From contig NZ_RHQN01000001.1 in NCBI RefSeq assembly GCF_003935425.1, positions 248,001 through 312,000 of the forward strand: 64,000 nt of DNA, given 5' to 3'. Shown in pieces: positions 45,379 to 53,874 of this stretch. The first letter of the stretch is position 1; each line of letters begins with the position of its first letter. This DNA is from Pseudomonas sp. v388 (GTDB lineage: Bacteria > Pseudomonadota > Gammaproteobacteria > Pseudomonadales > Pseudomonadaceae). The translations under genes and the position numbers were made by a program. Below the pieces are notes generated by a model. It ran no database searches, was not told the origin of the DNA, and saw only the letters and a program-made list of their open reading frames with translations.

Positions 45379-48273
45379 GTGAGTGGGAGCAGTCTGGAAC
45401 ATCTCAGCCGCAGCGAGCTCGAGGCCGAAGTCTTGCGCCTGCGCGTCGCTGCCGCAGGCAATGGCATGGCATGGCGCGACGCGCGGCACCGCGCCGTTTT
45501 CGAATGCGCCATTGATTTCGCGATGATCGTCACCAACCCGGCGGGTATCATCACCGACTGGAATCCCGGCGCTGCGCACGTTTTGGGCTGGACCGCGGCA
45601 GAAATCGTCGGCCATACCGCCGGTCGCTTTTTTACCCCCGCCGACCGGGCCTGTGGCCGGATCGAGCAGGAAATGCTCAACGCCTTGCGGGACGGCCGGT
45701 CTTGCGACGAACGCTGGCATATGCGCAAGGATGGCCAGTTGTTCTGGGCGTCCGGCGAGATGATGCCGCTGTTCGACGACCACGGCGCCCACCTGGGTTT
45801 CGTGAAGATCTTGCGTGATCGCACCGCGGAGCACCTGGCCGGTCGCGCAATCGAAGAAGCCCAGACGCGCTACCGGCTGGTGGCCAAGGCCACCAACGAT
45901 GCGGTCTGGGATTGGGACCTGACCACCAACCATGTGCTCTGGAACGAGGCACTCGAGGATGCCTACGGCCATCCGCTGGCCAGCATCGAGACCACCGGCC
46001 AGTGGTGGCTGGCCCAGATCCACCCGGACGACCGTTCAAGGATCGATGCCGCGATCCGAGCGGTCATCGATGGCGACGGCAATTCCTGGAACGACGAATA
46101 CCGTTTCCGCCGGCACGACGGGACGTACGCCGAAGTGCTGGACCGTGGCCAGGTCATTCGTGACGCTAACGGCCGGGCGGTGCGCATGATAGGTGCCATG
46201 CTCGACTTTACCCGCATGCGCAGCGCGGAAACCGCCTTGCGTCGCAGTGAGGAGCGTTTCCGCACGATCCTGGAGACTATCGAAGCGGCGTTCGCCATCG
46301 TGCAGGTCAAGTTCGACGCCGATGATCGCCCGGTGGATTACCGTTTCGTCGAGGCCAACCCGGCTTTTGAACTCCAGGCCGGGGTCAATCTGCGCGGAAA
46401 ATGGGTCACCGAGTTCGCCCCGGACCTGGAACAGTTCTGGTTCGACGCTTACGGGCATGTCGCCAAGAGCGGTGAATCGGCCAATTTCGAGAATTACGCC
46501 CACGCCTTCAAGCGCTGGTTCGACGTGCGCGCGGTGCGGGTCGGTGACCCGGCGGACCGCCAGATCGCGATCTTTTTCAGCGACGTCACCGAACGGCGCA
46601 ATGCGCAAGAGCGGCTGCGCGTCAGCGAGGCACTGGCCCGGGAAAACGTCGAGCGCGTGCAGCTGGCCCTTGCCGCCGGCGCAATCATCGGCACCTGGCA
46701 CTGGGATGTGGTGGCCGACTGCTTTACCGTCGACGACGCCTTTGCCCGCTCCTTCGGTCTGGACCCGGCCCTGGGCCGCCACGGCATCAGCCTCGCGCAG
46801 GTGGTGGCCAGCGTGCATCCCGAGGATCAGCGAGGCTTGAGCGCGGCAATCAATGAAGCGCTGGTGCGCGGCGGCGCCTATGCCCATCAGTACCGGGTGC
46901 GCCGCGCCGACGGCCAGTATTACTGGATCGAGGCCAACGGCCGCGTGGATCTGGCCGACGACGGCACGCCGTTGAGTCTTCCCGGCGTGCTCATCGATGT
47001 TCAGGAGCGCCGTGCGGTGGAAGCGGAACGCGACCGGGCGACTGCGCAGTTGCGTGCACTCAACGACACGCTGGAGCAAAGGGTTGCTGCCCGCACCGCT
47101 GAACTGATGCAGGCCGAGGAAAAGCTGCGCCAGTCGCAGAAAATGGAAGCCGTGGGACAACTCACCGGCGGCCTGGCCCATGACTTCAACAACCTGCTGG
47201 CCGGCATCTCCGGCGCGCTGGAACTGATGGGCAAGCGGGTCGAACAGGGGCGATTCAACGACGTCGACAAATACATGGCCGCCGCCCTGGGCGCGGCCCG
47301 GCGCGCGGCGGCCTTGACCCACCGGCTGCTGGCGTTCTCCCGTCGCCAGACTCTCGACCCACGTCCGACCAACGTCAACACATTGATGGAAGGCATGTGC
47401 GACCTGATCCAGCGCACGGTCGGGCCAAGCATTCCGGTGCAAACCGTAGCGGCGCCCGGTCTGTGGCCTGCGCTGGTGGATGCCAGCCAGCTGGAGAACG
47501 CGCTGCTGAACCTGTGCATCAACGCCCGCGACGCCATGCCCGACGGCGGACGGATCATCATCGAGACCGCCAACCTGTGCATGGACCAGGACGCCGCTCG
47601 CGCTTACGACCTTCCGGAGGGTCAGTACCTGTCCCTGTGCGTCACCGACACCGGCACCGGCATGACGCCGGAAGTGATCGCCAACGCCTTTGACCCGTTC
47701 TTCACCACCAAGCCCATCGGCCATGGCACCGGCCTGGGGCTGTCGATGATCTATGGCTTCGCCAAGCAGTCCGGCGGGCAGGTACGGCTCAATTCGCAGT
47801 TGGGCAAGGGCACCACGATGTGCATTTATCTGCCTCGTTACTTCGGCGATGCCGCCCGGGAAGAGCGCCACGCGGACACAACCCCGGCCGCATTCGCCCA
47901 GGCCGGCGAGACGATCCTGATCGTCGATGACGAACCCACGGTGCGCATGCTGCTGACCGATGTGCTCAGCGAACTGGGCTACACATTGATCGAAGCGGTG
48001 GACAGCGTGGCCGGCCTCAAAGTGCTGCGCTCCGACGTGCACATCGACCTGCTGATCACCGACGTCGGCCTGCCGGGCGGGATGAATGGGCGGCAAATGG
48101 CAGAGGCCGGCCGCGAAGTGCGGCCCGGCTTGAAGACGCTGTTCATCACCGGCTATGCGGAGAACGCTGCCTTGGGTAGCGCAGACCTGGGGCCGGGGAT
48201 GCAGGTGCTGACCAAGCCGTTTGCGGTGGATGCGTTGGCGGGGCGGGTTCGGGAGTTGATGGGATTGGCGTAA
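45379..48273 (+). CDS. multi-PAS hybrid histidine kinase
   Basis: A 964-residue cytoplasmic sensor kinase without membrane segments. At least four PAS-type repeats fill residues 20-560, each followed by a PAC-like segment (GFVKILRDRT; RMIGAMLDFTRM; IAIFFSDVTERR; LPGVLIDVQERR). A coiled coil leads to HisKA with His601 in GGLAHDFNN, then HATPase_c (NLCINARDAM, DTGTGMT, GTGLGLSMIYG), and a C-terminal receiver (LIVDDEPTV, ITDVGLPG, TKPF). GTG 45379 after AAGGAA is taken as the start. The open frame back to 43522 crosses the mqo and small secreted genes and is spurious. It is not paired with a clear response regulator. Confidence 0.9.
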   Translation: MSGSSLEHLSRSELEAEVLRLRVAAAGNGMAWRDARHRAVFECAIDFAMIVTNPAGIITDWNPGAAHVLGWTAAEIVGHTAGRFFTPADRACGRIEQEMLNALRDGRSCDERWHMRKDGQLFWASGEMMPLFDDHGAHLGFVKILRDRTAEHLAGRAIEEAQTRYRLVAKATNDAVWDWDLTTNHVLWNEALEDAYGHPLASIETTGQWWLAQIHPDDRSRIDAAIRAVIDGDGNSWNDEYRFRRHDGTYAEVLDRGQVIRDANGRAVRMIGAMLDFTRMRSAETALRRSEERFRTILETIEAAFAIVQVKFDADDRPVDYRFVEANPAFELQAGVNLRGKWVTEFAPDLEQFWFDAYGHVAKSGESANFENYAHAFKRWFDVRAVRVGDPADRQIAIFFSDVTERRNAQERLRVSEALARENVERVQLALAAGAIIGTWHWDVVADCFTVDDAFARSFGLDPALGRHGISLAQVVASVHPEDQRGLSAAINEALVRGGAYAHQYRVRRADGQYYWIEANGRVDLADDGTPLSLPGVLIDVQERRAVEAERDRATAQLRALNDTLEQRVAARTAELMQAEEKLRQSQKMEAVGQLTGGLAHDFNNLLAGISGALELMGKRVEQGRFNDVDKYMAAALGAARRAAALTHRLLAFSRRQTLDPRPTNVNTLMEGMCDLIQRTVGPSIPVQTVAAPGLWPALVDASQLENALLNLCINARDAMPDGGRIIIETANLCMDQDAARAYDLPEGQYLSLCVTDTGTGMTPEVIANAFDPFFTTKPIGHGTGLGLSMIYGFAKQSGGQVRLNSQLGKGTTMCIYLPRYFGDAAREERHADTTPAAFAQAGETILIVDDEPTVRMLLTDVLSELGYTLIEAVDSVAGLKVLRSDVHIDLLITDVGLPGGMNGRQMAEAGREVRPGLKTLFITGYAENAALGSADLGPGMQVLTKPFAVDALAGRVRELMGLA

Positions 48274-48278
48274 CCGCC

Positions 48279-49178
48279 TCACGAATCGGTCAGCCTGTCC
48301 TTGATCAGGTCGATGAACGCCCGCAGCGGCGCCGGTACATGCCGGTGTCCCGAATAATAGAGCGCCAGCCCAGGCTCGGTCGGACACCAGTCCGGCAGCA
48401 ACGCCACCAGCCGCCCGTCGGCGATGGCGGTTGCCGCGTAAGGCTCGGGGACGTAGGCAATTCCCAGCCCGGCCACTGCGGCTTCCACCATCAGGCCGCT
48501 GTTGTCGAGGGTGATCTGGCCCGGCACATCAAGGGCAATGTGCTTGCCGTCACGTGTGAATTCCCAGCGAAAGCGTTTACCGCTGGGAAAACGCTGGCGG
48601 ATGCACTGATGTTCGTTGAGGGAGTGGGGCTCGACGACCCTGGGGTGAGCGCACAGGTAGCCCGGCGCTGCCACAGTGAGAAACCGTATCGCGGGCTGCA
48701 ACGGCACGGCGATCATGTCCTTGGGCACCGCGTCATGCAGCCGGACGCCGGCGTCGAAACCCTGTTCGACGATATCCACCAGCGTGCCGTCGGTTACCAG
48801 ATCGAGTTCCACCTGCGGGTACAGCTTCAGGAAATCCGGCACCACCTTTGACAGCAGCAGGCGGATGCCGGGCTCATTGCCGTTGATTCGCACGATGCCC
48901 CGCAGGCGTCCGGCGCACGGCGCGAGATCCGCCAGTGCCTCATCCAGCGCACCCATCAACGGCAGCAGGCGCGCGACCAGCCGTTCGCCTTCCGGGGTTG
49001 GCGACACGCTGCGCGTGGTGCGGTTGAGCAGACGCACGCCCAGATCACGCTCCATGCTGCTGATGGCATGGCTGAGGGACGAGCGGGTCACGCCCAAGGA
49101 GTCGGCCGCTTCACGGAAGCTGCGGCGGGCGATGATTTCGGCCAAGGCCTGAAGGTCGTGCCATGAAGGGCGTTTCAT
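48279..49178 (-). CDS. LysR-family regulator divergent from SDR gene
   Basis: A 299-residue LysR regulator with N-terminal helix-turn-helix (SFREAADSLGVTRSSLSHAI, then NRTTRSVSPTPEGERL) and effector domain. It is of the broad group that often controls a neighbouring dehydrogenase. It is divergent from the short-chain dehydrogenase at 49278 and ends five bases after the kinase stop on the opposite strand. The target is probably the SDR gene (inference). Confidence 0.88.
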   Translation of the reverse strand: MKRPSWHDLQALAEIIARRSFREAADSLGVTRSSLSHAISSMERDLGVRLLNRTTRSVSPTPEGERLVARLLPLMGALDEALADLAPCAGRLRGIVRINGNEPGIRLLLSKVVPDFLKLYPQVELDLVTDGTLVDIVEQGFDAGVRLHDAVPKDMIAVPLQPAIRFLTVAAPGYLCAHPRVVEPHSLNEHQCIRQRFPSGKRFRWEFTRDGKHIALDVPGQITLDNSGLMVEAAVAGLGIAYVPEPYAATAIADGRLVALLPDWCPTEPGLALYYSGHRHVPAPLRAFIDLIKDRLTDS

Positions 49179-49277
49179 TGGTGAATGTTCCTCACCGGGC
49201 CATCCGGTCTGTTGGGGATTCTGCCATCAATGGCGCTTGTCTAACATCGGGCTTTCACTGGCAGACAGGAGAGTGAC

Positions 49278-50111
49278 ATGAGCAAGACTTGGCTTATTAC
49301 CGGAACGTCGTCGGGCCTTGGGTTGCTGCTTGCAACCCGCGCGCTGGCCCGAGGCGACAGGGTGTTCGCGACCCTGCGCAAGCCTCAGGCGCTGGACGAG
49401 CTGTTCGAGCGTTACCCGCAGCAATTGCACAGGCTGGAGCTGGACCTCACCGACACGTCCGCCGTTCGCCGTGTGGTCAATGAGGCCTTCGAGCAGTCCG
49501 AGCGTATCGACATTGTGGTCAGCAACGCCGGTTACGGGCTGGTGGGTGCAGCGGAGGAACTGAGCGACGAGCAGATCGACCGGCAACTGGCGACCAATCT
49601 GACGGGCAGTATTCAATTGATTCGCGCGGTATTACCGCATCTGCGCCGCCAGAACGGTGGCCGCATCGTGCAGGTCTCGTCCGAGGGCGGGCAGATCGCC
49701 TATTCGGGGTTCAGTCTGTACCACGCCAGCAAGTGGGGGATCGAGGGTTTCGTTGAAGCCGTCGCCCATGAGGTGGCCGGTTTCAACATCGACTTTATTC
49801 TCGCCGAACCCGGCCCGACGGAAACGCGCTTCGCGTCGGGGATCGACTACGCGGTGAAGTCGCCGGAGTATGCGGATACTCCGGCTCACGAGGTGCGGGC
49901 AGCGCTTGAATCCGAGTCGTTCCCGATGACCGGCGACCCGCAGCGCACCGTGGATGCGTTGATACGGGCGATTGACGCGCAGAACCCTCCGTTTCGTCTG
50001 GCCTTGGGCAGCACTGCGTACCGCAACATCCATGCGGCATTGAACCGGCGTTTGCAGGAGTTGGAGTTGCACAAGCAGGAGACGGTGTCTGCGGACAAGG
50101 TGTCGGGCTGA
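49278..50111 (+). CDS. short-chain dehydrogenase/reductase (SDR)
   Basis: A 277-residue classical SDR with cofactor site TGTSSGLG, the NAGYG motif, Ser in VQVSSEGG and the catalytic YHASK. The basic residues around ATLRKPQAL after the second strand suggest NADP(H) preference (inference). The C-terminal half has AEPGPTETRFASG, the usual substrate loop. AGGAG precedes ATG 49278. The substrate is unknown. A REPIN follows. Confidence 0.9.
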   Translation: MSKTWLITGTSSGLGLLLATRALARGDRVFATLRKPQALDELFERYPQQLHRLELDLTDTSAVRRVVNEAFEQSERIDIVVSNAGYGLVGAAEELSDEQIDRQLATNLTGSIQLIRAVLPHLRRQNGGRIVQVSSEGGQIAYSGFSLYHASKWGIEGFVEAVAHEVAGFNIDFILAEPGPTETRFASGIDYAVKSPEYADTPAHEVRAALESESFPMTGDPQRTVDALIRAIDAQNPPFRLALGSTAYRNIHAALNRRLQELELHKQETVSADKVSG

Positions 50112-50136
50112 TCAAAGGTGCCCGGACGCTGTCGCG

Positions 50137-50218
50137 GCCTGTTCGCGGACAAGTCCGCTCCCACGAAGTTGCGGTTCATGCGACTTCCACAGGAGCCGGC
50201 TTGCTGGCGAACAGGCCG
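50137..50218. repeat. REPIN-like inverted pair
   Basis: GTTCGCGGACAAGTCCGCTC (50141-50160) followed by CCAC faces CCACAGGAGCCGGCTTGCTG (50187-50206) followed by GCGAACAGGCC. The two REP units lie between the converging SDR and glyoxalase-like genes. Confidence 0.8.
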
Positions 50219-50227
50219 CAGAACGGC

Positions 50228-50758
50228 TCAGCTCTGGCAGAAGCGTATCCGGTTGCCGAACGGGTCGTGCACTTCCAGGATTTTTCCCCAGCCCTGTTCG
50301 ACGATTTCCGGGCGGCCATAGCCGTAGCGCTTGGCTATCAATTCATCGCGCAGCCGTTCGATATTGTGCATGGGGACAAACACCGTCGAGCCCGGACTGG
50401 CATCGCCATGGTGCTCGGACAGGTGCAGGTGCAGGCCATCGCGGATGATGCCCAGATACAGCGGAAGGTCTGGCGCGAAGCGATGTTCGAACTCGACGCT
50501 GAAACCCAGGAACGCCAGGTAAAACTCCCGGGCCTTGGCTTCGTCAAAACTGCGCAGAATCGGAATCGGCCTGTCGAACCTAACGCAGGCCGGGGCAGGG
50601 CCATGAGGCAACAGCGCGCAGGCGGTATTCCAGTCCTTGTAACCCAACTGCTGGGCCACCAGCTCCAGAGCCGTTGAGTGCGGCACAACCTGGGCCTGTG
50701 CCTGCAGCGAGGTGCGCAGGCGCTTGGCCATCTGCTTGGCTTGCTCGATCGAGATCAT
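50228..50758 (-). CDS. glyoxalase/bleomycin-resistance-like protein with N-terminal helical domain
   Basis: A 176-residue protein. Residues 1-50 form a helical domain (SIEQAKQMAKRLRTSLQ; VAQQLGYKDWNTACALL) of the kind found in glyoxalase-related proteins. A vicinal-oxygen-chelate domain follows: PILRSFDEAKAREFYLAFLG, HLHLSEHHGD and VHDPFGNRIRF, like bleomycin-resistance proteins. Binding of a hydrophobic or metal-chelating compound is possible, but the substrate is unknown. ATG 50758 has AGGAG six bases upstream; the TTG at 50761 is less likely. Confidence 0.8.
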   Translation of the reverse strand: MISIEQAKQMAKRLRTSLQAQAQVVPHSTALELVAQQLGYKDWNTACALLPHGPAPACVRFDRPIPILRSFDEAKAREFYLAFLGFSVEFEHRFAPDLPLYLGIIRDGLHLHLSEHHGDASPGSTVFVPMHNIERLRDELIAKRYGYGRPEIVEQGWGKILEVHDPFGNRIRFCQS

Positions 50759-51036
50759 CAAAAACTCCTGTCGTCGGGGCCTCCTGGTGCTCGCATTGCC
50801 GAACCCTGACGGTCAACAGAAGTGATGAAGTCGGTTGGCGCAGACATGCTTTCACCTTTCCCGAAGGAAGCGAGCGGCGGGCAGCACAAGCCCGCGCCGA
50901 TAGTACACAACCGACACCGCACAGCAAAGCCAGGGGAGCATGTGGTCGGCAAGCCCAAACAAATAACCGCCAGGCGTTGAACGATCCGCGCAGAAATACC
51001 TCGTACGAGAATAAGGTGAAAAAAAAGAGTATCCAA
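50759..51036. other. intergenic region, partly AT-rich
   Basis: These 278 bases separate the glyoxalase-like gene from the small plus-strand gene. The part from about 50,960 to 51,036 is A-rich on the plus strand and contains AAGGTG and AAGAG upstream of ATG 51037. I see no repeat or further gene. Confidence 0.35.
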
Positions 51037-51264
51037 ATGAGTGTTTCTGAGCAGTTGATCAGCTGGAACCAGCGCTGGAGCCTCAAGAATGGCAGCGTGT
51101 GCTGCAAAGGCTGCCATGCCGAACAGCTGGAGTCCGGACGATCTTGCAAGTTCGCCCACAATGCCGAATGCACCAGCAGGCTCGCAGCCGATGAATTTCC
51201 CTGGATCGACCTGGACATGATCGCGGCCAGTTGTCCGAGCGGTGAAATGGCGCCGAACCAGTAG
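51037..51264 (+). CDS. small hypothetical protein with CxxC motif, 75 aa
   Basis: A 75-residue protein starting MSVSEQLISWNQRWSLKNG. It has cysteines in VCCKGCHAEQ, RSCKFAHNAEC and AASCPSG. The CCxxC and CxxxxxxxC spacing could bind zinc (inference). No signal or membrane segment. The frame is open further upstream, but composition changes at this ATG. It may be a conserved pseudomonad hypothetical protein, but I do not recognise a family. It is convergent with the esterase gene. Confidence 0.5.
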   Translation: MSVSEQLISWNQRWSLKNGSVCCKGCHAEQLESGRSCKFAHNAECTSRLAADEFPWIDLDMIAASCPSGEMAPNQ

Positions 51265-51288
51265 GAGCGAACGGGTTCGCGAATACCC

Positions 51289-52317
51289 TCATCTATCCGC
51301 CACGGATGCATCGGCCCTGTCGCCACCAGGGTGGTTGCTGCGCAGATTGCGCTCGGCCATTATCCGCCTGCTGATCCACGCGCGGCTGTGTTCAAGGGTG
51401 CGCGCTGCGACGCGGGTGGGGAAATGGATGAATCCATGGGGGCAATCGGGCAGCAAGTGGTGTTCGACCTCGGCCGACCCGCGCCACCGCTCAGCCATCT
51501 GCAGCGTGTCGTCCCGCAGCGGGTCCAGGTCGCCGACAACCATCAGGGCCGGTGGAAAGCCGGTCAAGTCGCCATAGAGCGGCGACAATGGCGGCTGCCG
51601 GCGCTCCAGGTCAGTCAAATCGGGGGTAAGCATGCGGAACGCGTCCACCATGCCTGGGCCATCCAGTAGCAGTGTGTCCGGGCCGGCCGTGCGCACGCTC
51701 GGCGTTCCGGTCAGGTCAAAGACCCCGTAATACAGCAGGGCACCGCTCACCCGTTGCAGCAGTCCGGGCCAGGTCTTCAACCCGAGCAGGGTTGCCGCAG
51801 CCAGATGTCCTCCCGCCGATTCGCCGACTACCACCACCGGCAAACCGGCGAACTCCCGATTGCTCTCATCGAGCAGCCAGCGCGCGGCGTACAGGCAGTC
51901 GGTCAGCAGGTCTTGGACCGGCGCCGAGACGGCCAGTCGATAATCCACCGAGACGGTGATCACGTTGCACTCGTTGACCATGGCGACGTTGAACGCATCG
52001 TTCATCTGCGCATTGCCGATCACCCAACCACCGCCATGGAAATCCAGCACCACGCCTTGGGGTTGCCCTTTTGGCCACATGATCCGCAGCGGCACGCTCA
52101 CGCCGTCCAGCGTAATGACACGAGTCTGCGTATTCAGCCGGTGCCGGGAGAACCGCAGCGCACTACCGAGTTGACCTGCGCGCAACAGGGCCTGAATGAC
52201 TCTGGGGGTGACGCGATTACGGATGCGGAAGCGTGGCAACCGGGCGAGCGTGGTGTTGAACCGCCGGACTTGCGCTAAGTCGGCCTCGTTGAACACGCCG
52301 AATACGTTGCTATCCAT
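51289..52317 (-). CDS. HSL-family alpha/beta hydrolase (esterase)
   Basis: A 342-residue hydrolase of the hormone-sensitive-lipase group. Oxyanion-hole motif is FHGGGW, nucleophile elbow GESAGG, and the acid and base of the triad are in GDLDPLRDD and CPHGFIHF. An N-terminal helical cap of about 90 residues precedes the core. It should cleave short or medium-chain esters in the cytoplasm. The start codon shares one base with the stop of the DCC-family gene upstream (TAATG), so the two are translationally coupled. Confidence 0.88.
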   Translation of the reverse strand: MDSNVFGVFNEADLAQVRRFNTTLARLPRFRIRNRVTPRVIQALLRAGQLGSALRFSRHRLNTQTRVITLDGVSVPLRIMWPKGQPQGVVLDFHGGGWVIGNAQMNDAFNVAMVNECNVITVSVDYRLAVSAPVQDLLTDCLYAARWLLDESNREFAGLPVVVVGESAGGHLAAATLLGLKTWPGLLQRVSGALLYYGVFDLTGTPSVRTAGPDTLLLDGPGMVDAFRMLTPDLTDLERRQPPLSPLYGDLTGFPPALMVVGDLDPLRDDTLQMAERWRGSAEVEHHLLPDCPHGFIHFPTRVAARTLEHSRAWISRRIMAERNLRSNHPGGDRADASVADR

Positions 52318-52802
52318 TAACGCTCCTGGCCGGCGGCGGACAGGTTCTGCGGATGATCCATGCTCAGAAAACGCTGCTGGTGATCCGGGTTGGGCAACAG
52401 GCAGCTGTCGTACTTGCCGAACAGACGATAGCGATTGAACGCAATGCGGTTGTACACCCAGTCACGCAGCGGCCGAGGGCAAATCCGCAACACCTGCAGC
52501 GCAGGCCACGCGCCTGGCAGGTGGGCCACGACTTCAAAGAAGGCCTCGGACTGCACCCAGTAATGCCGGTCACGAATCACCGCCATGGTATCGAACTCGT
52601 CCAGCGGCAGGCCGGCCCAGGCCAGCAAGGCCTGGCCTTCGGGTGACTGCACCGTCGCCAGTCGGATGCGCTGATGGCGGTCATGGCGGATCAGGAATTT
52701 CGCCCAGCCGTTGCACAGCTTGCACACGCCATCGAACAGCACCACGGTTTCCCCCGGCGCGAGCAGCGGGGCGGGGATCGGACGCAGCAGAGAAGCAGGC
52801 AT
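52317..52802 (-). CDS. DCC family (DUF393) thiol-disulfide oxidoreductase-like protein
   Basis: A 161-residue protein with the defining DUF393 motif ETVVLFDGVCKLCNGWAKFL, in which a CxxC follows DGV. The rest includes FLIRHDRHQRIRLATVQS and SEAFFEVVAHLPG, as in family members. The cysteine pair suggests redox activity, but no substrate is established. ATG 52802 starts the natural N-terminus; TTG 52853 is possible. It is cotranscribed with the esterase. Confidence 0.85.
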   Translation of the reverse strand: MPASLLRPIPAPLLAPGETVVLFDGVCKLCNGWAKFLIRHDRHQRIRLATVQSPEGQALLAWAGLPLDEFDTMAVIRDRHYWVQSEAFFEVVAHLPGAWPALQVLRICPRPLRDWVYNRIAFNRYRLFGKYDSCLLPNPDHQQRFLSMDHPQNLSAAGQER

Positions 52803-52997
52803 GGCGGGACTCGCTTTAGGCAGACGGATGAGGGGCGTTGCAAGGTGTCGCAAAGCAAGGACAGGCGATCGCTGTTAAAAGTTGCGAAACGTTGTGAGTT
52901 TCAGCCTGTTGTCGCGATGCAGTCATCGTGGCTGACGTATGTTACCAACGTCGCACGTGAGCGATGCACCCTGCCACCCACGCCGTGAGGAACCACG

Positions 52998-53861
52998 ATG
53001 AGCATTTCCCCTGTCGCTCCAGCCGCTGCCGTGCAACCCGATGACGCAGGAGGCGCACGCTTCGATCAGGCCGTGGAACGCAGCAAAAGTGAGCAGGTAC
53101 CGGCAGCCGGCGGCGGCTGGGCCGCTGAATGGGAGCGACGGGTGGAAGCGCGAGACCAGGCCAAAGCGGCCGGCAATGAGGCATTGGCGCAGCATTTTCA
53201 GGCCGAGCTTGATGTGATGCAGCCGGTGATGGACGCCATGGGCGGCGGCAGCGGTACGGGTACGAAGGACGTGCAGCCGCCGTCTGTTACCGAACCCCTG
53301 TTGCAGCGCGTTGAAGACCTGGGCGTTGACCCGTTGCCCACACAGTCTTATGCGCTCGCAGGCGACAACATTGACAGCAGCCAGGCCGGCCTGCACCTTC
53401 CTGCGCAGCTCGAACAGTTTCGTGGCGCGATCCAGGATGCCGCCGATGCGTCTGGCGTTCCGGCCAATGTGATCGCCGGCATGATCTGGGACGAGTCCCG
53501 TGGCGATATCGCAGCGCTCACGGTCAATGGCGGCAACGGTATGGGCGACACCGGGCTGATGCAGGTCAACCCGGAAACCTTCAAGGAGTTGCAGGCCAAA
53601 TACCCTGACCTGCTGGGCGACAAGGAACTGAGCGACCCGACGACCAACATCATGGCCGGCGCGCTTTATGTCAAAGAGCAACTGGCCGACTTCGGCAGCC
53701 TGGACCTGGCACTGCGCGCCTATAATTCCGGGCCGCTCAACGTCAATCCTCAGAACGTGGCCGACATTTCCAAGTACGGCACCGGCACCGCGACCTACGT
53801 TGAGAAGGTCAATGATTACGCCGAGATCATCGGCAGCGGCAATGGAACGCTGCCGGCCTGA
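52998..53861 (+). CDS. lytic-transglycosylase-domain protein without signal peptide
   Basis: A 287-residue protein. Residues 1-130 are low in hydrophobics and probably disordered (MSISPVAPAAAVQPDDAGG; Gly/Ser/Thr near 78-90). The second half is an SLT domain: catalytic Glu in WDESRGD, GLMQVNP, a central GALYVKEQLA and ALRAYNSGP. It should cleave peptidoglycan. No Sec signal is visible, which recalls transglycosylases delivered by type III or flagellar export, but no secretion genes or hrp box (GGAACC...CCAC) are nearby. GAGGAA precedes ATG 52998. Confidence 0.8.
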   Translation: MSISPVAPAAAVQPDDAGGARFDQAVERSKSEQVPAAGGGWAAEWERRVEARDQAKAAGNEALAQHFQAELDVMQPVMDAMGGGSGTGTKDVQPPSVTEPLLQRVEDLGVDPLPTQSYALAGDNIDSSQAGLHLPAQLEQFRGAIQDAADASGVPANVIAGMIWDESRGDIAALTVNGGNGMGDTGLMQVNPETFKELQAKYPDLLGDKELSDPTTNIMAGALYVKEQLADFGSLDLALRAYNSGPLNVNPQNVADISKYGTGTATYVEKVNDYAEIIGSGNGTLPA

Positions 53862-53874
53862 TCAGTTCGTCAGA

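Noticed and set aside
52854-52997. hrp box upstream of the lytic transglycosylase
   Set aside because: No GGAACC...CCAC pair with correct spacing. The GAGGAACCACG next to the start is the ribosome site.
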